Source: Thiorhodococcus minor
GTDB taxonomy: Bacteria > Pseudomonadota > Gammaproteobacteria > Chromatiales > Chromatiaceae
Length of the DNA stretch: 64,000 nt
Direction of reading: 5' to 3'
Assembly: GCF_010820565.1 (NCBI RefSeq)
Contig: NZ_JAAIJQ010000017.1
Coordinates: 1 to 64,000, forward strand
The stretch's first letter is position 1. Each line of letters starts with the position of its first letter. Below are positions 59,296 to 64,000 of this stretch, in pieces. The translations under genes and the position numbers were made by a program. The notes under the pieces were generated by a model that worked only from the letters and a program-made list of their open reading frames with translations, ran no database searches and was not told where the DNA came from.

Positions 59296-60606
59296 ATGCA
59301 AGTATCGGTTGAAGCGGGCGAGGGGCTCGAGCGCCGGATGAAGATCGATCTGCCCTTCGAGCAGGTCTCCGACGAGGTCGAGAAGCGTCTGCAGAAGTAC
59401 GCGCGCAGCGCACGGCTCCCAGGTTTCCGTCCGGGCAAGGTGCCGATGAAGGTCTTGAGGAAGCGCTATGGGGAGCAGCTCCACCACGAAGTCCTCGCGG
59501 ACATGGTGCAGTCGAGCTTCATGGAGGCCCTCAATCAGGAGTCTCTCCAGCCTGCCGGCATGCCGCACATCGAGCCCGATTTCGATCTGCAGGAGCAGCG
59601 CGTCGGATTCACCGCGACCTTCGAAGTCATGCCGGAGTTCGAGCTCGGCTCGGTCGCCGATAAGGTCGTGAAGCGCCCCGTGGCGGAGGTGGCCGACGCC
59701 GACCTGGATGCCATGATCCAGCGGCTGCGCGAGCAGCGTAAGGCTTGGAATCCGGTCGAGCGCGCGGCGGAGAAGGGCGACCAGCTGACGATCTCCTTCA
59801 CGGGCACGGTCGACGGCGAGGCCTTTGAAGGCGGCTCTTCCTCCGGCGTCACGCTCGAGCTGGGGTCGGGGCGCATGATCCCGGGCTTCGAGGAAGGCCT
59901 GGTCGGCGCCGCGCCGGGCGAGAGCCGCGTGCTGGATCTGACCTTCCCCGACCCCTACCAGGCGACGCACCTGGCGGGTAAGCCGGTGCGCTTCGAGGTC
60001 ATGGTCGACGCCGTCGCCGAGCCTGCGCTGCCCGAAGTGGACGCGGAATTCGTCAAGGGCTTCGGTGTCGAGGATGGCGATGTCGAGCGCTTCATGTCCG
60101 ATGTGCGGGCCAACATGGAGCGCGAATTGAAAGATCGCATCCAAGCCCGCACTAAGGAGCGGGTAATGGACGCTCTGCTCGAGGCCAATGAGATCGCAGT
60201 CCCCGAGGCGCTGGTGGAGCAGGAGATCAAGGCCATGGGCGAGCAGATGCGCCAAGCCATGGGCGGGGCGGAGATGCAGCTCCCATCGGAGCTGTTCGCG
60301 GATGCCGCCCGCCGTCGCGTCGCCCTCGGCTTGATTCTAGGCAAGGTGGTGAAGGACAACGACATCACGGCCGATGAGGGGCGGGTGCGCAAGATGGTCG
60401 AGGAGATGGCATCGACCTATGAGCAGCCGCAGGCGGTCATCGACTACTACTACGGCGATCGCTCGCGCCTGAGCCAGGTGGAGACCTCCGTCCTGGAAGA
60501 GCAGGTCGTCGAGCTGATCCTCGAGCAGGTCAAGGTCGAAGACGAGCCGCTCTCGTTCGACGCGCTCACGCGCTCGGAGTCCGCGAGCGATCAGGCCGCA
60601 GCCTAG
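59296..60606 (+). CDS. tig: Trigger factor
   Basis: 436 residues. Ribosome-binding signature GFRPGKVPMKVLRKRYG (about 35-51), FKBP-type domain in the middle (GDQLTISFTGTVDGEAFEGG) and a helical C-terminal chaperone domain. The start ATG 59296 gives the standard MQVSVE N-terminus. First of the tig-clpP-clpX-lon group. Confidence 0.97.
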   Translation: MQVSVEAGEGLERRMKIDLPFEQVSDEVEKRLQKYARSARLPGFRPGKVPMKVLRKRYGEQLHHEVLADMVQSSFMEALNQESLQPAGMPHIEPDFDLQEQRVGFTATFEVMPEFELGSVADKVVKRPVAEVADADLDAMIQRLREQRKAWNPVERAAEKGDQLTISFTGTVDGEAFEGGSSSGVTLELGSGRMIPGFEEGLVGAAPGESRVLDLTFPDPYQATHLAGKPVRFEVMVDAVAEPALPEVDAEFVKGFGVEDGDVERFMSDVRANMERELKDRIQARTKERVMDALLEANEIAVPEALVEQEIKAMGEQMRQAMGGAEMQLPSELFADAARRRVALGLILGKVVKDNDITADEGRVRKMVEEMASTYEQPQAVIDYYYGDRSRLSQVETSVLEEQVVELILEQVKVEDEPLSFDALTRSESASDQAAA

Positions 60607-60675
60607 CCCTGACCGGACGAGCCGCGGGCGATTAGCCGACTTTCAATCCTTACGCTTCAGGAAGCTGGATCATCC

Positions 60676-61320
60676 ATGACCACACCTTCGAGTCGCACTG
60701 AATGGCAGCCGCAAGGCTTGGGGCTGGTGCCCATCGTCGTCGAGCAGACGGCACGCGGGGAGCGCTCCTTCGACATCTACTCCCGGCTGCTGAAAGAGCG
60801 GGTGGTCTTCGTGGTCGGACCGATCGAGGACCACATGGCCAACCTCGTGGTGGCGCAGCTTCTCTTTCTCGAATCCGAGAACCCGGATAAGGACATCCAC
60901 CTCTACATCAATTCGCCGGGTGGCTCGGTGACCGCCGGGCTGGCGATCTACGACACCATGAGCTTCGTTCGCCCCGACGTCAGCACCATGTGCATTGGTC
61001 AGGCCGCAAGCATGGGCGCGCTGCTGCTTGCCGGCGGCGCTGCGGGCAAGCGTCATTGTCTGCCGCACTCGCGCATGATGATCCACCAGCCGCTCGGCGG
61101 TTTTCAGGGGCAGGCGACGGATATCGACATCCATGCCCGAGAGATCCTCTACATTCGCGAGCGGCTCAACCACATCCTCGCCTCGCACACGGGTCAGCCC
61201 ATCGAGAAGATCGCGGACGACACGGAGCGCGACCGCTTCATGAGCGGTGACGAGGCCCAGGCCTACGGCCTGATCGACAAGGTGATCAGCGAGCGCGGCC
61301 CGGCGCCGAGCAAGGCTTGA
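60676..61320 (+). CDS. clpP: ATP-dependent Clp protease proteolytic subunit
   Basis: 214 residues. Catalytic Ser112 ([11 protein letters not shown]) and His137 ([11 protein letters not shown]) are seen; the N-terminal propeptide is short. It forms the ClpXP protease with the next gene, which degrades RpoS in related bacteria. Confidence 0.97.
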   Translation: MTTPSSRTEWQPQGLGLVPIVVEQTARGERSFDIYSRLLKERVVFVVGPIEDHMANLVVAQLLFLESENPDKDIHLYINSPGGSVTAGLAIYDTMSFVRPDVSTMCIGQAASMGALLLAGGAAGKRHCLPHSRMMIHQPLGGFQGQATDIDIHAREILYIRERLNHILASHTGQPIEKIADDTERDRFMSGDEAQAYGLIDKVISERGPAPSKA

Positions 61321-61325
61321 GGTGG

Positions 61326-61358
61326 GGCGGTGTGGCGCCGATGCATGCTTACACCGCC
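61326..61358 (+). terminator. Hairpin between clpP and clpX
   Basis: GGCGGTGT and ACACCGCC form a perfect 8-bp stem around a 17-base loop, 6 bases after the clpP stop. No T tract, so partial termination or mRNA stabilisation is more likely than a full stop. Confidence 0.5.
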
Positions 61359-61512
61359 GGCGCTCGGTCTCGGATGCAACAAAAGTGTGACGCCTGACAA
61401 AGCCCGCGTTTAACCGTCTTGCCATAGATGCCCAAATGGTTATGATTGAAATGGCCTCACTCGGGTACGCTGGAGCCGCGTCCCCTATCGACCCCCCGGA
61501 GACCTACCCCCG

Positions 61513-62787
61513 ATGAGTGGAAACAATCACGGCAAGAGCGATGAAGGCAAATTGCTCTACTGCTCGTTCTGCGGCAAGAGCCAACATGAGGTCCGCAAGC
61601 TCATCGCCGGTCCCTCCGTCTTCATCTGCGATGAATGTGTCGAGCTGTGTAACGACATCATTCGCGAGGAGATGCAGGAAAGCGTCGGGGAGACGACCAA
61701 CCATCTGCCCAAGCCGCGCGAGATCAATGCCCGGCTCGATGAGTTCGTCATCGGGCAGGAGCAGGCGAAGAAGGTCCTCTCCGTGGCGGTGTACAACCAC
61801 TACAAACGGCTCGAGGTTGCAGAGGCCAAGGAAGACATCGAGATCGCCAAGAGCAATATTCTCTTGATCGGCCCCACGGGGTCCGGCAAGACGCTCTTGG
61901 CCGAGACATTGGCGCGCCTCCTCAATGTTCCCTTCACGATCGCCGACGCCACGACCCTGACCGAAGCTGGCTACGTGGGCGAGGACGTCGAGAACATCAT
62001 CCAAAAGCTTCTCCAAAAGTGCGACTACGACGTGGAGAAGGCGCAGACCGGAATCGTCTATATCGACGAGATCGACAAGATCTCGCGCAAGTCGGACAAC
62101 CCCTCGATCACGCGGGACGTGTCCGGCGAAGGCGTTCAGCAGGCGCTGCTCAAGCTTATCGAGGGCACGGTCGCCTCGGTGCCCCCGCAAGGCGGTCGAA
62201 AGCATCCGCAGCAAGAGTTCCTGCAGGTCGATACGTCGAACATCCTCTTCATCGTCGGCGGCGCCTTCGCCGGACTGGACAAGGTCATCCAGAATCGCTC
62301 CCGCAAGACGGGGATCGGTTTCTCCGCTGAGGTCCACAGCAAGAACGATGGCCGCCAGGTGAGCGAGCTGCTGAGCGCGGTGGAGCCCGAGGATTTGATC
62401 CGCTATGGACTCATCCCGGAGTTCGTCGGTCGTCTGCCCGTGATGGCGACCTTGGAGGAGCTCGACGAGGCCGCTCTGATGCGCATCCTCACCGAGCCGA
62501 AGCATGCCCTGGTCAAGCAGTACGGGCGTCTCTTCGAGATGGAAGGCGTCCAGCTCGAGATCCGTGACGACGCGCTGCGCGAAATCTCCCGTAAGGCGAT
62601 GGAGCGGAAGACTGGCGCGCGCGGGCTGCGGACGATCATGGAGCAGGTGCTGCTCGACACCATGTACGATCTGCCTTCCATGGATCACGTCAGCAAGGTC
62701 GCCATCGACGCCTCTGTCATTGCCGGCGAGAACAAACCTTTCCTGATCTACGAAGGGGTCGAGAAGCAGGCCGCGTCGGCCGATTGA
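61513..62787 (+). CDS. clpX: ATP-dependent Clp protease ATP-binding subunit
   Basis: 424 residues. N-terminal zinc finger ([11 protein letters not shown]...CDECVELC), Walker [16 protein letters not shown] (near residue 119), Walker [11 protein letters not shown], and the pore loop GYVGED. Unfolds substrates for ClpP. Confidence 0.98.
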   Translation: MSGNNHGKSDEGKLLYCSFCGKSQHEVRKLIAGPSVFICDECVELCNDIIREEMQESVGETTNHLPKPREINARLDEFVIGQEQAKKVLSVAVYNHYKRLEVAEAKEDIEIAKSNILLIGPTGSGKTLLAETLARLLNVPFTIADATTLTEAGYVGEDVENIIQKLLQKCDYDVEKAQTGIVYIDEIDKISRKSDNPSITRDVSGEGVQQALLKLIEGTVASVPPQGGRKHPQQEFLQVDTSNILFIVGGAFAGLDKVIQNRSRKTGIGFSAEVHSKNDGRQVSELLSAVEPEDLIRYGLIPEFVGRLPVMATLEELDEAALMRILTEPKHALVKQYGRLFEMEGVQLEIRDDALREISRKAMERKTGARGLRTIMEQVLLDTMYDLPSMDHVSKVAIDASVIAGENKPFLIYEGVEKQAASAD

Positions 62788-62813
62788 CCGCGTAGACATC
62801 GGGCCGTGAGCCT

Positions 62814-62851
62814 TCCGGCGCTCCCGCTCGCTTTCGGCGGGAGCCGCCGGA
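62814..62851 (+). terminator. Strong hairpin between clpX and lon
   Basis: TCCGGC-CTCCCGC pairs with GCGGGAG-GCCGGA with short bulges. No T tract follows; it may attenuate clpX read-through into lon. Confidence 0.5.
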
Positions 62852-62994
62852 CATTGAAGACCATCGCGCGAGCCCCGACCCTTTCATCATTCCCACATTT
62901 TCGCTGGTCTTGTCTGGTTGAGCGGCTCCGCCCAATGCGTTTTCTTGGGGCCGCGCAGGACAGGGCTCTGCGCTGACTAACGAGAACGGGTTCA

Positions 62995-64000
62995 ATGGCG
63001 CTACAGAACACAGCTTCCGGCTCTGATCAATCCACGACGCAGGAGGTTCCAGTCCTCCCGCTGCGCGACGTCGTCGTCTATCCTCATATGGTCATTCCTC
63101 TGTTCGTCGGGCGGGACAAGTCGATTCGCGCCCTCGACGGAGCCATGGCCAGCGACAAGCAGATCCTGCTGATCGCTCAGAAGAGCGCGGACGTCGACGA
63201 CCCCGAGGTCAAGGATCTCCACGACATCGGCACCCTCGCGAATATCCTTCAGCTGCTGAAGCTGCCCGACGGAACCGTGAAGGTGCTGGTCGAGGGCAAT
63301 CAGCGCGCGCACATCGAGCGTTTCCTCACGACTGAGGAATCCTTCTCCGCGGTCATCCACCCTCTGGAGGAGACGCTGGAGGTCGACGAGCGCGAGCAGG
63401 AAGTGCTGATGCGCTCGGCGATGACGCTCTTCGACCAGTACGTCAAGCTGAACAAGAAGGTGCCGCCCGAGGTGCTGACGTCGCTCGCAAGCATCGACGA
63501 CGCTGGACGGCTGGCCGACACCATGGCCGCGCACATGTCGCTGAAGCTCGACGAGAAGCAGCGCGTCCTCGAGATCGTGGACGTGCAGGTTCGCCTCGAG
63601 CATCTCATGGGGCTCATGGAGGCGGAGAACGATATCCTGCAGATGGAGAAGCGCATCCGTGGGCGCGTCAAGCGCCAGATGGAGAAGAACCAGCGCGAGT
63701 ACTATCTGAACGAGCAGATGAAGGCGATCCAGAAGGAGCTGGGCGAGCTCGAGGATGCCCCGAACGAGATCGAGGATCTTGCCAAGCGGATCGAAGGCGC
63801 CGGCATGCCGCGCGAGGCCAAGAGCAAGGCCCAAGCCGAGCTCAACAAGCTGAAGCTGATGTCGCCCATGTCGGCCGAGGCGACCGTGGTGCGCAACTAC
63901 ATCGATACCCTGGTGAGCGTACCCTGGAAGAAGCGCACGCGCATCCGCAACGACATCAAGGTGGCGGAGTCGGTGCTGGACAAGGACCACTATGGTCTGG
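62995..64000 (+). CDS. lon: ATP-dependent protease Lon (5' part, cut by window end)
   Basis: The 335 codons present have no stop. The N-terminal substrate-binding domain is clear (VPVLPLRDVVVYPHMVIPL at about 18-36; RDKSIRALDGAM), followed by the helical linker (YYLNEQMKAIQKELGELED). The AAA and Ser-Lys protease domains lie beyond the window. The start ATG 62995 is weakly preceded by GAGAACGGG. Confidence 0.96.
   Translation, partial: MALQNTASGSDQSTTQEVPVLPLRDVVVYPHMVIPLFVGRDKSIRALDGAMASDKQILLIAQKSADVDDPEVKDLHDIGTLANILQLLKLPDGTVKVLVEGNQRAHIERFLTTEESFSAVIHPLEETLEVDEREQEVLMRSAMTLFDQYVKLNKKVPPEVLTSLASIDDAGRLADTMAAHMSLKLDEKQRVLEIVDVQVRLEHLMGLMEAENDILQMEKRIRGRVKRQMEKNQREYYLNEQMKAIQKELGELEDAPNEIEDLAKRIEGAGMPREAKSKAQAELNKLKLMSPMSAEATVVRNYIDTLVSVPWKKRTRIRNDIKVAESVLDKDHYGL

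Overview
The window is GC-rich gammaproteobacterial chromosome. The gene orders surE-pcm-nlpD-rpoS and tig-clpP-clpX-lon are classic for the class. A cbb3 oxidase locus, a DsrE-family periplasmic protein, a [NiFe]-hydrogenase operon and a heme-c chemoreceptor together suggest a Chromatiales-like (purple sulfur bacterium type) organism. That placement is an inference: no rRNA or photosynthesis gene is present to test it. No tRNA, rRNA or CRISPR array was seen.

Layout. 1-502: 3' part of a group II intron that has lost its reverse transcriptase. 0.8-4.2 kb (minus): smr-domain gene, secreted GH17-like gene and lgt. 4.5-7.9 kb: surE-pcm-nlpD-rpoS. 8.1-11.8 kb: ccoNOQP plus a tiny membrane protein, closed by a clear terminator. 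11.9-16.7 kb: ccoGHIS assembly genes. 16.8-17.5 kb: a PilZ and a DUF2835 gene. 18.2-24.4 kb: a decayed chemotaxis cluster (DUF5610-like gene, frameshifted receptor, cheY, STAS gene, a cheA 5' stub joined to a cheR 3' stub, cheD, cheB). 24.6-26.2 kb (minus): heme-c chemoreceptor. 26.4-30.5 kb: HD nucleotidase, ATPase-SPOR protein, DsrE-family protein, small ORF. 30.9-34.1 kb: MacAB-like export system. 34.2-40 kb: Rpn-like nuclease, cNMP/HDOD protein, patatin-Omp85 protein. 40.0-44.8 kb (minus): a three-gene hydrogenase operon. 45.3-50 kb: SpoIIAA-like, J-domain, PilZ and phosphoglucomutase genes. 50.2-64 kb: housekeeping genes htpG, adk, a thioredoxin, DUF1249, iscR, prmB, hemN, an acyl-CoA ligase, tig, clpP, clpX and lon (cut by the window end).

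The most unusual system is the hydrogenase operon. A cytoplasmic small subunit has a CxGD proximal-cluster motif in place of CxxC. The large subunit keeps a 12-residue C-terminal extension. It is followed, with an 8-base overlap, by one protein that joins a HupW/HybD-type hydrogenase maturation protease to a PAS-histidine kinase-receiver module. This suggests a soluble hydrogen-sensing or maturation-sensing device.

A family of about 235-243 bp repeats with terminal inverted repeats (three copies) and several palindromic or short tandem repeats mark the accessory intergenic regions.
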